Part shown: positions 1 to 8,306 of the stretch, one piece after another
Layout: each line of letters opens with the position of its first letter
Position numbering within the stretch: the stretch's first letter is position 1
Assembly (NCBI GenBank): GCA_017411945.1
Contig: JAFQPD010000013.1
Location: 1 to 9,710, forward strand
DNA: 9,710 bases
Direction: 5' to 3'
Origin: Mailhella sp.
GTDB lineage: Bacteria > Desulfobacterota > Desulfovibrionia > Desulfovibrionales > Desulfovibrionaceae
Notes under the pieces: generated by a model
The model's database searches: none
Seen by the model: the letters and a program-made list of their open reading frames with translations, nothing else
Told to the model about the DNA's origin: nothing
Translations under genes and position numbers: made by a program

Positions 1-15
1 GAGAAGGGTTCACAC

Positions 16-1659
16 ATGAAAACCAAATTTATCTTCGTCACCGGCGGCGTCCTTTCCTCCCTTGGCAAGGGCCTTGCCGTTGCCTCCCTCGGTGCTCTGC
101 TGAAAGCTCGCGGCCTTTCTGTGACCGTGCAGAAGCTCGACCCCTACCTTAATATCGACCCCGGCACGCTGAACCCTCTCGAGCACGGCGAAGTGTTCGT
201 CACTGACGACGGCGCCGAAGCCGACCTCGACCTCGGTCACTACGAACGCTACCTGGACGTTTCCCTCTCCCAGCTGAACACCATCACTTCCGGCCGCATC
301 TACTGGCGCGTCCTCAACAAGGAACGCCGCGGCGAATACAAGGGCGGCACCATCCAGGTCATCCCCAACATCACCGACGAGATCAAAAACACTCTCCTCC
401 GCATCGGTGAATCCGAAAACGCCCCTGACGTAGCCCTTGTGGAGATCGGCGGCACCGTTGGCGACATCGAAGGCCTGCCCTTCCTCGAAGCCATCCGCCA
501 GCTCCGCTCCGAGCTCGGCCGCCAGAACTGCCTGAACATCCACCTTTCCTACGTTCCTTACATCCAGGCCGCCGGCGAGTACAAGACCAAGCCCACCCAG
601 CACAGCACCAAGGCCCTCCTTGCCATCGGCATCCAGCCCGACATCATCCTCTGCCGCTGTGAAAAGCCTCTGCCTGCCGACCTCAAGAAGAAGCTCGCCC
701 TCTTCTGCAACGTGGATCAGGACGCTGTGTTCACTTCCGTGGACGTGAAGAACGTGTACGAAGTGCCGCTCAAGTTCTACGATGAAGGCCTCGACCTCAA
801 GGTGGCCATGCTCCTCACCCTGCCCGCCCGCCGCGCCCATCTCGACGGCTGGCGCAAGCTCATGGTCGACTTCGAAGAAAGCACCAAGCGCAAGATCACC
901 ATCGGCATCGTGGGCAAGTACGTCGAACTGAAGGAAGCCTACAAGAGCCTGCACGAAGCCCTCGTGCATGCCGGCGTGGCCAACCTGACCAGCCTCGACC
1001 TGCGCTACATCAATTCCGAAGAGATCACCGCCAAGACTGCCGACGCCATGCTCAAGGACTGCGACGGCATCCTCGTGCCCGACGGCTTCGGCTACCGCGG
1101 CGTGGAAGGCAAGATCGAAGCCATCCGCTACGCCCGCGAAAACAAGATCCCCTTCTTTGGCGAAAGCCTCGGCCTGCAGTGCGCCGTCATCGAGTTCGCC
1201 CGCAACGTGGCCGGCCTCGACCATGCCAACTCTGCCGAATTCGCCCCTGAGAACGACCAGAACGTCATCTACACCATGGAAGGCGTGGACTATCGCCAGA
1301 AGTCCAAGGAATTCCAGAACGACATCAGCGACAAGAGCGACGAGTTCCGCCTCGGCGCCTACCCCTGCGTCATCGCTCCCGACACCCTCGCCGCTGCCGC
1401 CTACCAGCTGGAAGAAACTTCCGAACGCCATCGCCACAGCTACGAGTTCAACAACGCCTTCCGCGAACTCCTCGTGGAGAAGGGCCTCGTCATCTCCGGC
1501 ACCTCTCCCGACGGCAAGCTCGTGGAAATCGTGGAACTGGCCGACCATCCCTGGTTCGTGGCCTGCCACTTCCACCCCGAATTCAAGTCCCGTCCCATGA
1601 AGGCTCACCCCCTGCTCAAAGACTTCATCGCCGCCGCGCTGAAGAAGTCCGGCAAGTAA
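16..1659 (+). CDS. pyrG: CTP synthase with a degenerate glutaminase site
   Basis: Makes CTP from UTP, ATP and an amino group in the cytoplasm, the last step of de novo pyrimidine nucleotide synthesis. At 547 residues it is full length for the family. The N-terminal synthetase domain (about 1-270) has the P-loop GGVLSSLGKG (10-19), the tunnel-side HGEVFVTDDGAE stretch with H58, and the Mg ligands D72 and E143. The C-terminal class I glutamine amidotransferase domain (about 290-545) keeps H520 and E522 of the triad (FHPEF). The nucleophile elbow, however, reads GESLGLQ (382-388) where the family has GICLGMQ, so Ser384 stands in for the catalytic Cys. Asp356 and Ser475 replace the usual oxyanion Gly and glutamine-binding Arg. 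I infer ammonia-dependent activity. ATG at 16 follows a GAAGGG ribosome site. The identification as PyrG is very secure; loss of glutaminase activity is inferred. Confidence 0.98.
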   Translation: MKTKFIFVTGGVLSSLGKGLAVASLGALLKARGLSVTVQKLDPYLNIDPGTLNPLEHGEVFVTDDGAEADLDLGHYERYLDVSLSQLNTITSGRIYWRVLNKERRGEYKGGTIQVIPNITDEIKNTLLRIGESENAPDVALVEIGGTVGDIEGLPFLEAIRQLRSELGRQNCLNIHLSYVPYIQAAGEYKTKPTQHSTKALLAIGIQPDIILCRCEKPLPADLKKKLALFCNVDQDAVFTSVDVKNVYEVPLKFYDEGLDLKVAMLLTLPARRAHLDGWRKLMVDFEESTKRKITIGIVGKYVELKEAYKSLHEALVHAGVANLTSLDLRYINSEEITAKTADAMLKDCDGILVPDGFGYRGVEGKIEAIRYARENKIPFFGESLGLQCAVIEFARNVAGLDHANSAEFAPENDQNVIYTMEGVDYRQKSKEFQNDISDKSDEFRLGAYPCVIAPDTLAAAAYQLEETSERHRHSYEFNNAFRELLVEKGLVISGTSPDGKLVEIVELADHPWFVACHFHPEFKSRPMKAHPLLKDFIAAALKKSGK

Positions 1660-1679
1660 GAAAAGTCTAACAGCATGCC

Positions 1680-1717
1680 AAAGCCCCGCCAGTCTCTGCG
1701 ACTCGCGGGGCTTTTCA
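1680..1717 (+). terminator. Rho-independent terminator after pyrG
   Basis: A 10-bp perfect stem, AAAGCCCCGC (1680-1689) with GCGGGGCTTT (1705-1714), lies 20 bases after the pyrG stop. After a C/C mismatch the hairpin continues with AGTC/GACT (1691-1694 and 1700-1703) around a 5-base loop. The T tract is short (four Ts). The minus-strand lipoprotein gene ends just beyond it, so the hairpin may also work in that direction, though no T tract follows on that side. Confidence 0.85.
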
Positions 1718-1751
1718 CTACGTCTATAAAATTATTACTTATGCTATCAAC

Positions 1752-2414
1752 TCATTTATTTTTCAAATAGGATTCAATTCCTGCAAAGATTGCCTTTTCC
1801 AGTGAATAGGTTGGCACACACATATATTCACCACCCTTTCCAGAATTACCAGACGTAAACGACATACAAACTGGTATAGGAGTATAAACATACTTCCCGA
1901 CATCCTTATTAAATACAACAGTATTACCCTTCCACAATTCTAGATTATATATAGTATTTACAGTAACTAGAGTCTCATTTTCGCTAATTTGACTAACAAC
2001 AATATTACAATCACACCTCAGGCTACTTTGCTCTATAACCACATTATGATGTTTTCCACCATGCGTCGTATATTCATATTTAGGCTGAGCTGGATTTCTT
2101 ACTATCGTTCCTGCATATTTTCCAAACTGCGTCAGTTCTACTTTTGTAACCCCACAGTCGACGCACTCACTGGGATTGTCAGTGATATAATATAACGACA
2201 AAATTCCAGAATCTTTTTCAATATTTGACAATGTCCAGAAGCTTTTTGCAACTGAATCAACAGTTGCCTTCCAAACAATGTCGTAACTTTTCGAAAAAGA
2301 CTGACTATTTTTTATTGAGGGTGCTATCGGAGGCATATATTCTCCTGAAAACTTCGCACACCCAGCCAACATTGCCAATAATACTATCAATAAAACTATG
2401 GTAATTTTTCGCAT
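1752..2414 (-). CDS. Predicted lipoprotein of unknown function
   Basis: Not recognised as a named family. The 220-residue product starts with a classic lipoprotein signal: MRKIT, a hydrophobic stretch (residues 5-15) and the lipobox LAGC with the lipidated Cys at 19. Ala at +2 does not fit an inner-membrane retention signal, so an outer-membrane location is the better guess. Residues 44-76 (YDIVWKATVDSVAKSFW, then a KDSGILSLYY strand) resemble the helix-then-strand opening seen in several envelope lipoproteins of the BamC-like helix-grip type; this is only a pattern resemblance. Six further Cys (84, 87, 134, 136, 183, 199) could form disulfides in the periplasm. GGAGG at 2421-2425 sits 6 bases before the ATG. 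The gene is strikingly AT-rich against pyrG and secA, suggesting acquisition by transfer. It stands alone between two terminators. Confidence 0.85.
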   Translation of the reverse strand: MRKITIVLLIVLLAMLAGCAKFSGEYMPPIAPSIKNSQSFSKSYDIVWKATVDSVAKSFWTLSNIEKDSGILSLYYITDNPSECVDCGVTKVELTQFGKYAGTIVRNPAQPKYEYTTHGGKHHNVVIEQSSLRCDCNIVVSQISENETLVTVNTIYNLELWKGNTVVFNKDVGKYVYTPIPVCMSFTSGNSGKGGEYMCVPTYSLEKAIFAGIESYLKNK

Positions 2415-2434
2415 TTTTAGCCTCCAGTATCATT

Positions 2435-2464
2435 AGTTTACGGCGAATTACTTTTTCAAGTCAA
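2435..2464 (-). promoter_or_regulatory. Sigma-70-type promoter for the lipoprotein gene
   Basis: On the minus strand TTGACT (2459-2464, 5/6 match) is followed after 18 bases by TAAACT (2435-2440, 4/6 match). Transcription would begin around 2428, giving a very short leader that still contains the GGAGG ribosome site. The position directly before an isolated gene and after the secA terminator fits. The call is by eye. Confidence 0.45.
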
Positions 2465-2491
2465 GCCGTCTCTAAACTTGGGGTCTAAGAA

Positions 2492-2531
2492 AGCCCACCC
2501 CTTCGCCTCAGAAGAAGCTCGGGAGTGGGCT
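2492..2531 (-). terminator. Terminator after secA
   Basis: AGCCCAC (2492-2498) pairs with GTGGGCT (2525-2531). Three more G-C pairs (2499-2501 with 2521-2523) follow past a bulged A. The hairpin lies 20 bases after the secA stop. Read in the secA direction the stem is followed by TTCTT, a weak U tract. Read on the plus strand it is followed by ATTTTT, so it may work both ways. It separates secA from the lipoprotein gene. Confidence 0.7.
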
Positions 2532-2550
2532 ATTTTTCATGACATACAGG

Positions 2551-5214
<2,664 letters not shown>

Positions 5215-5249
5215 CGTTATCTCCAGAAAAAAACATTGGAACGGAAGAG

Positions 5250-5278
5250 AGAATAAGTCATGCCTCCGGGTTTGGCAA
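5250..5278 (-). promoter_or_regulatory. Candidate sigma-70 promoter for secA
   Basis: On the minus strand TTGCCA (5273-5278, 5/6 match) and TATTCT (5250-5255, 4/6 match) are separated by 17 bases. Transcription would start near 5243, leaving a leader of about 29 bases that includes the GGAGAT site. If this is the real promoter, the palindrome at 5296-5317 lies upstream, centred roughly 63 bases before the start, a position typical of activator sites. If the promoter is further upstream, the palindrome would be in the leader RNA instead. Confidence 0.4.
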
Positions 5279-5336
5279 ATGTTCTCAGGCCCTTTTTCCG
5301 CTGAAATTTCAGCGGAAGTCCTTCTTTGCCGGAGGC
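5262..5336. repeat. Outer inverted repeat around the secA/rlpA palindrome
   Basis: GCCTCC (5262-5267) and GGCAAA (5274-5279) on the left are complementary to GGAGGC (5331-5336) and TTTGCC (5325-5330) on the right. This makes a 12-pair stem interrupted by a 6-base left-hand bulge (5268-5273). An alternative pairing is an unbroken 8-bp GCCTCCGG/CCGGAGGC. The enclosed segment holds the 22-bp palindrome. The repeat could be an RNA leader structure or a nested protein-binding site; the sequence alone does not decide. Confidence 0.5.
5296..5317. repeat. 22-bp perfect palindrome between secA and rlpA
   Basis: TTCCGCTGAAA (5296-5306) is followed directly by its exact reverse complement TTTCAGCGGAA (5307-5317). 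Neither strand has a T tract after it, so it is not an ordinary terminator. It sits nearly midway between the divergent start codons (82 bases from secA, 86 from rlpA), the usual place for an operator bound by a dimeric regulator. A shorter 12-bp palindrome, TTTTCCGGAAAA, lies nearby at 5346-5357. Confidence 0.6.
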
Positions 5337-5403
5337 TGGACAAATTTTTCCGGAAAATCTACGCTGGCCCATATCATGCTCCCCTGCTCCCCGCCGAGGC
5401 CCT

Positions 5404-6141
5404 ATGCCGTTCCGAATGTTCACGCACCTGCTCACGCTGACCGCACTCCTTTTCGCGCTGGCCCTCGGCGGCTGCTCTTCGAAGGAAGATTCCGTGGGAT
5501 ACATGGGCGGCAGATATCGCGGCACCAAGCCCTACACGGTGCGCGGCAAGACCTACCACCCCTACAAGTCCTCACGCGGCTACCGCGAAACCGGCGTGGC
5601 CTCGTGGTACGGCCCCGGCTTCCACGGCAAGAAGACCTCCAACGGAGAACGCTACGACCAGAACGCCATGACGGCCGCCCACAAGCTCCTACCCTTCGGC
5701 ACGCGCCTGCAGGTGACCAACCTCAACAACGGCCGAAGCGTCATCGTGCGCATCAACGACCGCGGCCCCTTCGTAGGGTCGCGCATCATCGACCTCTCCA
5801 AGGAAGCTGCCCGACGCCTGCACATGATAGGGAGCGGAACGGCCAGAGTGAAGCTCGTGGCTCTGGGCGAAGGGAACCGGGAAGCAGAAATACTCACCCC
5901 CGAAGGCGACATGCTCGGCCTGTTCTATGTCCAGATCGGCGCGTTCACAGACATCTACAAAGCCGACAGACTGGCCACGCTCATGCGCTCCAAGGGCTAC
6001 GGATGCCGCATAGCCCGCCACGAACGCAAGATGCAGGACTACTACGTCCAGCTCGGGCCCTACCTCTCACGCTCTGCGGCCCAGCAGGTCGGCAAAACGC
6101 TGGCGAGGCATTTCCGAGGGCTGTTCGTCATTGCAGAATAG
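5404..6141 (+). CDS. rlpA: RlpA-type septal lytic transglycosylase lipoprotein
   Basis: Lipoprotein of the RlpA family, which cleaves glycan strands lacking stem peptides and acts at the division septum. The 245-residue product has a hydrophobic signal (about 8-20) and lipobox LGGC with Cys24. The double-psi beta-barrel domain (about 63-155) contains GVASWYG, GERYDQNAMTAAH and INDRGPF, giving the expected active-site residues E82, H93 and D119. A C-terminal SPOR domain (about 172-245, starting LFYVQIGAF) binds denuded septal peptidoglycan. ATG at 5404 follows GAGG (5396-5399). The frame is open back to 5326, but that start would bury the signal peptide. A possible -10, TATCAT, lies at 5372-5377 without a convincing -35. 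It is divergent from secA, with the palindrome between them. Confidence 0.95.
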   Translation: MPFRMFTHLLTLTALLFALALGGCSSKEDSVGYMGGRYRGTKPYTVRGKTYHPYKSSRGYRETGVASWYGPGFHGKKTSNGERYDQNAMTAAHKLLPFGTRLQVTNLNNGRSVIVRINDRGPFVGSRIIDLSKEAARRLHMIGSGTARVKLVALGEGNREAEILTPEGDMLGLFYVQIGAFTDIYKADRLATLMRSKGYGCRIARHERKMQDYYVQLGPYLSRSAAQQVGKTLARHFRGLFVIAE

Positions 6142-6156
6142 CTGACATTCACTATA

Positions 6157-6567
6157 TTATTTTTTGTTTGATGATTTAGCTCCCTTATTGGGAGAAGTTT
6201 TCTTTTTAGTAGTAGAAGTCTGCCTTCCCTTTTTATTTTGACCAGAGGATTCTCCATCTTTAAGTGTTTGTATTTTTATAATAACTTCAACCCCCTTCAC
6301 TAAAATTTCGGCACAAACTTTTACAATATCAGCTGTTTTTTCAATGGCATCCCCAACATTTTTTAAACAATCAGAACATACTAAATTGTCAAATACATTG
6401 CCACACAATGCATAATTATTACAGCCAGGACTCATACATCTTACCAATTCAAATCCACAGCTAGGACATTTTATTACATCTCTAGCCATCTTATTTTCTA
6501 CAATTACATCCTTATTGCTTGGAGAAATAACCTTGCCGCAGTTAGAACATTTTCCAATTGTCAACAT
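6157..6567 (-). CDS. Small double-zinc-ribbon protein with basic tail (paralogue B)
   Basis: Not recognised as a named family. The 136-residue product has four Cys pairs that could hold two zinc ions: C7/C10 with C34/C37, and C44/C49 with C64/C67. C55 and C85 are extra. The core includes CMSPGCNNYAL. It is followed by a hydrophobic or amphipathic helix (about 71-103) and a low-complexity tail rich in Lys, Ser and Thr (109-136), which could bind nucleic acid. Over 67 ungapped positions 29 are identical to the product of the gene just upstream, so the two are tandem duplicates. Only 14 bases separate the genes, implying one transcript. AGGA at 6574-6577 precedes the ATG. The gene is AT-rich and converges on rlpA with 15 bases between stops. 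Function unknown; an accessory or defence-related role is a guess. Confidence 0.8.
   Translation of the reverse strand: MLTIGKCSNCGKVISPSNKDVIVENKMARDVIKCPSCGFELVRCMSPGCNNYALCGNVFDNLVCSDCLKNVGDAIEKTADIVKVCAEILVKGVEVIIKIQTLKDGESSGQNKKGRQTSTTKKKTSPNKGAKSSNKK
6180..6207 (+). terminator. Weak candidate terminator for rlpA
   Basis: CTCCC (6180-6184) pairs with GGGAG (6190-6194) around TTATT. After AAG comes a T-rich run, TTTTCTTTTT, ending at 6207. It begins 38 bases after the rlpA stop but lies inside the reading frame for the C-terminal tail of the convergent zinc-ribbon gene. The stem is short, so support is modest. Confidence 0.35.
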
Positions 6568-6581
6568 GATATATCCTATAC

Positions 6582-6896
6582 TTATTTCAGTTTTTTTATT
6601 GCAATAACTAATGACAACGCCGCACCCGCAAATTCAATAAGCTTAGTTGCCCCTTCAATAGATTGCGACGCGACCTCTTTTACCTTTTCAAAGCAATCTG
6701 GACACAACGAGTCATCCCAATAAACACCGCCAAGAGCATAATTATTACACCCAACACCCATACATTTTAATATCTTAGTTTTGCAGTTTGGACAAAAAAT
6801 AATATTTCTTCTGACTTTATTCTCTTCTGCTATATCTTGACTTGTAGGTGTTATCTCTTGTTTACAATGAGGGCAAACTCCAGTTGCAAATTTCAT
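6582..6896 (-). CDS. Small double-zinc-ribbon protein with hydrophobic C-terminus (paralogue A)
   Basis: Not recognised as a named family. The 104-residue product has eight Cys in four pairs: C8/C11, C35/C38, C45/C50 and C65/C68. This fits two stacked zinc ribbons, with the shared core CMGVGCNNYAL at 45-55. The last third (about 74-104) is a hydrophobic helix-like stretch (LIEFAGAALSLVIAI) ending in KKLK, which could pack against a partner or membrane; no separate signal peptide is seen. I chose ATG at 6896 because GGAGGAG (6900-6906) sits directly before it and because it aligns with the start of paralogue B. The frame stays open to 6950, adding 18 residues with no ribosome site. It lies 47 bases after the dinB stop, so cotranscription with dinB is possible. 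The gene is AT-rich, unlike dinB or rlpA. Confidence 0.8.
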   Translation of the reverse strand: MKFATGVCPHCKQEITPTSQDIAEENKVRRNIIFCPNCKTKILKCMGVGCNNYALGGVYWDDSLCPDCFEKVKEVASQSIEGATKLIEFAGAALSLVIAIKKLK

Positions 6897-6928
6897 AAAC
6901 TCCTCCAATTGATACATCATTTTTAGAC

Positions 6929-6957
6929 AGTATAATTTATAATCTAACAATCAACAA
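6929..6957 (-). promoter_or_regulatory. Candidate promoter for the zinc-ribbon gene pair
   Basis: On the minus strand TATACT (6929-6934, 5/6 match to a -10) has TTGTTG (6952-6957, 3/6 match to a -35) 17 bases upstream. It overlaps the dinB stop codon and would put the start near 6922, about 26 bases before the ATG. AT-rich sequence produces such matches easily, so this is tentative. Confidence 0.35.
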
Positions 6958-8191
6958 CACTTTTCTTTTTGACACATCCCACACTAATAGCGTTCACACC
7001 TTCGAAAAGCCTTCCCCGCACCACGGCATCACGCCCATAGCGGGCGCGCAGGGCATCCACGGCCTTGTCCAGCCTGCCGTGCCTCTTCTCCTCCACTTCG
7101 GGCTTCGGTTCCGGCATAAGCGAAAGCTGGCTCGGCCCGCCTGCCTCGAAGCCGGAAACGCCTACGCCGATGAGGCGTACCCTGTCGGCCAGCTCCAGGC
7201 CGGCGAGGATGGCGCAGGCCGTATCGTAGATGGTCTTGGTGCTGTTCACGCGGCTCGAAAGCGTCACCTGGCGCGTTATCTGCCGGAAGTCGGCATACTT
7301 TATCTTCAGCGTCACCGTGCGCCCGGCAAGGCCGTGCCGGCGGAGAGACGCCCCTACCCGTTCGGCATGGCGCAGGAGCCATGTGCGCAGGATATCGCGG
7401 TCGCGGGTGTCCTCGTCCAGCGTCACTTCGGCGCTCTCGGACTTAGGCGGCGTCCACGGCACCACTTCGCGCAGGTCTATGCCCTGCGCCCTCTGCCACA
7501 GCGCTGTTCCGGCCTTGCCGAATTTTCGCTTCCAGAAATCCTCACTGTAGCGCGCCGCCTCGCCGCAGGTCTTCACTCCGAGCTGGGCGAGGTCTGCGGC
7601 GAAATGCTTCCCAACGCCGGGAACAGCCCGCACCGGGAGATTTTCCAGAAAGCCGGGCACGTCCTCCGGTCGCAAGAGGAAAAGCCCGTCCGGCTTGCGC
7701 TGTTCCGAAGATATTTTGGCAAGGAACTTCACCGGAGCAATGCCTACGGAACAGGTCAGGCCGCCCGTAGCCTCGCGCACTGCCGCCTTGAGCTGGAAGC
7801 CCAGCTCTTCCACCGGCCCGAAAAGACGTTCGAGCCCCGTGGCGTCGAGGTAGGCTTCGTCCACCGAGGCCATCTCCACCAGCGGAGAAAAACGGGAAAG
7901 CGTTTCCCGCACGATGCCGGAAACTTCGGCATAGCGGCGCATCCGAGGGCGGATGTAGACGCCGTGCGGGCATCTCCTGCGGGCCTCTGCTATGGGCATG
8001 GCCGAATGGACGCCGAATTTCCGCGCTTCATAGGAACAGGTGCTCACCACGCCGCGATGCTCGCCGCCCACGATAATCGGCTTCCCCTTCAAGGAAGGAT
8101 CATCGAGCTGTTCGATGGACGCGAAGAAGGCGTCCATATCCATATGCATTATCCAGCGCTGATGCCGCACGGTCTGCCCCTTGTTTTTCAT
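6944..8191 (-). CDS. dinB: DNA polymerase IV (Y-family translesion polymerase)
   Basis: Error-prone polymerase that copies past damaged bases. The 415-residue product has the palm motif HMDMDAFFAS with catalytic D18 and steric-gate F23. It also has CSYEARKFGVHSAMP (52-66) and the second metal site SVDEAYLD (D111, E112). A helix-hairpin-helix segment, VPGVGKHFAADLAQLG, lies at about 190-205 and the little-finger domain covers about 250-350. QLSLM (355-359) matches a sliding-clamp binding motif. ATG at 8191 has only a weak GAGGG (8202-8206) at 10 bases; starts at 8149 or 8143 are possible. No LexA-type box was found upstream. The last 16 or so codons are AT-rich like the following islet and the ending CVKKKSVVDC looks atypical, suggesting that the native tail was replaced. 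Divergent from speA. Confidence 0.97.
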   Translation of the reverse strand: MKNKGQTVRHQRWIMHMDMDAFFASIEQLDDPSLKGKPIIVGGEHRGVVSTCSYEARKFGVHSAMPIAEARRRCPHGVYIRPRMRRYAEVSGIVRETLSRFSPLVEMASVDEAYLDATGLERLFGPVEELGFQLKAAVREATGGLTCSVGIAPVKFLAKISSEQRKPDGLFLLRPEDVPGFLENLPVRAVPGVGKHFAADLAQLGVKTCGEAARYSEDFWKRKFGKAGTALWQRAQGIDLREVVPWTPPKSESAEVTLDEDTRDRDILRTWLLRHAERVGASLRRHGLAGRTVTLKIKYADFRQITRQVTLSSRVNSTKTIYDTACAILAGLELADRVRLIGVGVSGFEAGGPSQLSLMPEPKPEVEEKRHGRLDKAVDALRARYGRDAVVRGRLFEGVNAISVGCVKKKSVVDC

Positions 8192-8221
8192 GCCGAGAGC
8201 ACCCTCGGGAACGGATTGTCC

Positions 8222-8248
8222 TTGACATTGCGAAAGGGGCTATCTAAT
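8222..8248 (+). promoter_or_regulatory. Candidate sigma-70 promoter for speA
   Basis: A perfect -35, TTGACA (8222-8227), is followed by TCTAAT (8243-8248, 5/6 match to a -10). The 15-base spacer is shorter than ideal. Transcription would start near 8255, giving a leader of about 110 bases that contains the short upstream ORF and two competing hairpins. Confidence 0.5.
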
Positions 8249-8306
8249 GAAAAAGTACCTGTCTTCTACCATGCCTCCTCTTAAAGAGGAAGAGCACGGA
8301 GGAGCC

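Noticed and set aside
10..1608. A 532-residue minus-strand open frame opposite pyrG
   Set aside because: It is exactly antisense to an unmistakable PyrG. The repetitive V/A/G/D/E/H composition is what GC-rich codon bias yields in the opposite frame, and no family motif is visible.
5262..5336. TPP riboswitch or cyclic-di-GMP (GEMM) riboswitch before secA
   Set aside because: CTGAGA and GCCTCCGGC fragments occur, but the remaining conserved segments of either class are missing.
5215..5343. N-terminal extension of SecA by 43 codons
   Set aside because: The extension has no SecA similarity, and ATG 5214 has a good GGAGAT site and the expected first helix.
5326..5403. N-terminal extension of RlpA by 26 codons
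   Set aside because: It would place the lipoprotein signal peptide internally; ATG 5404 gives a normal signal and has GAGG before it.
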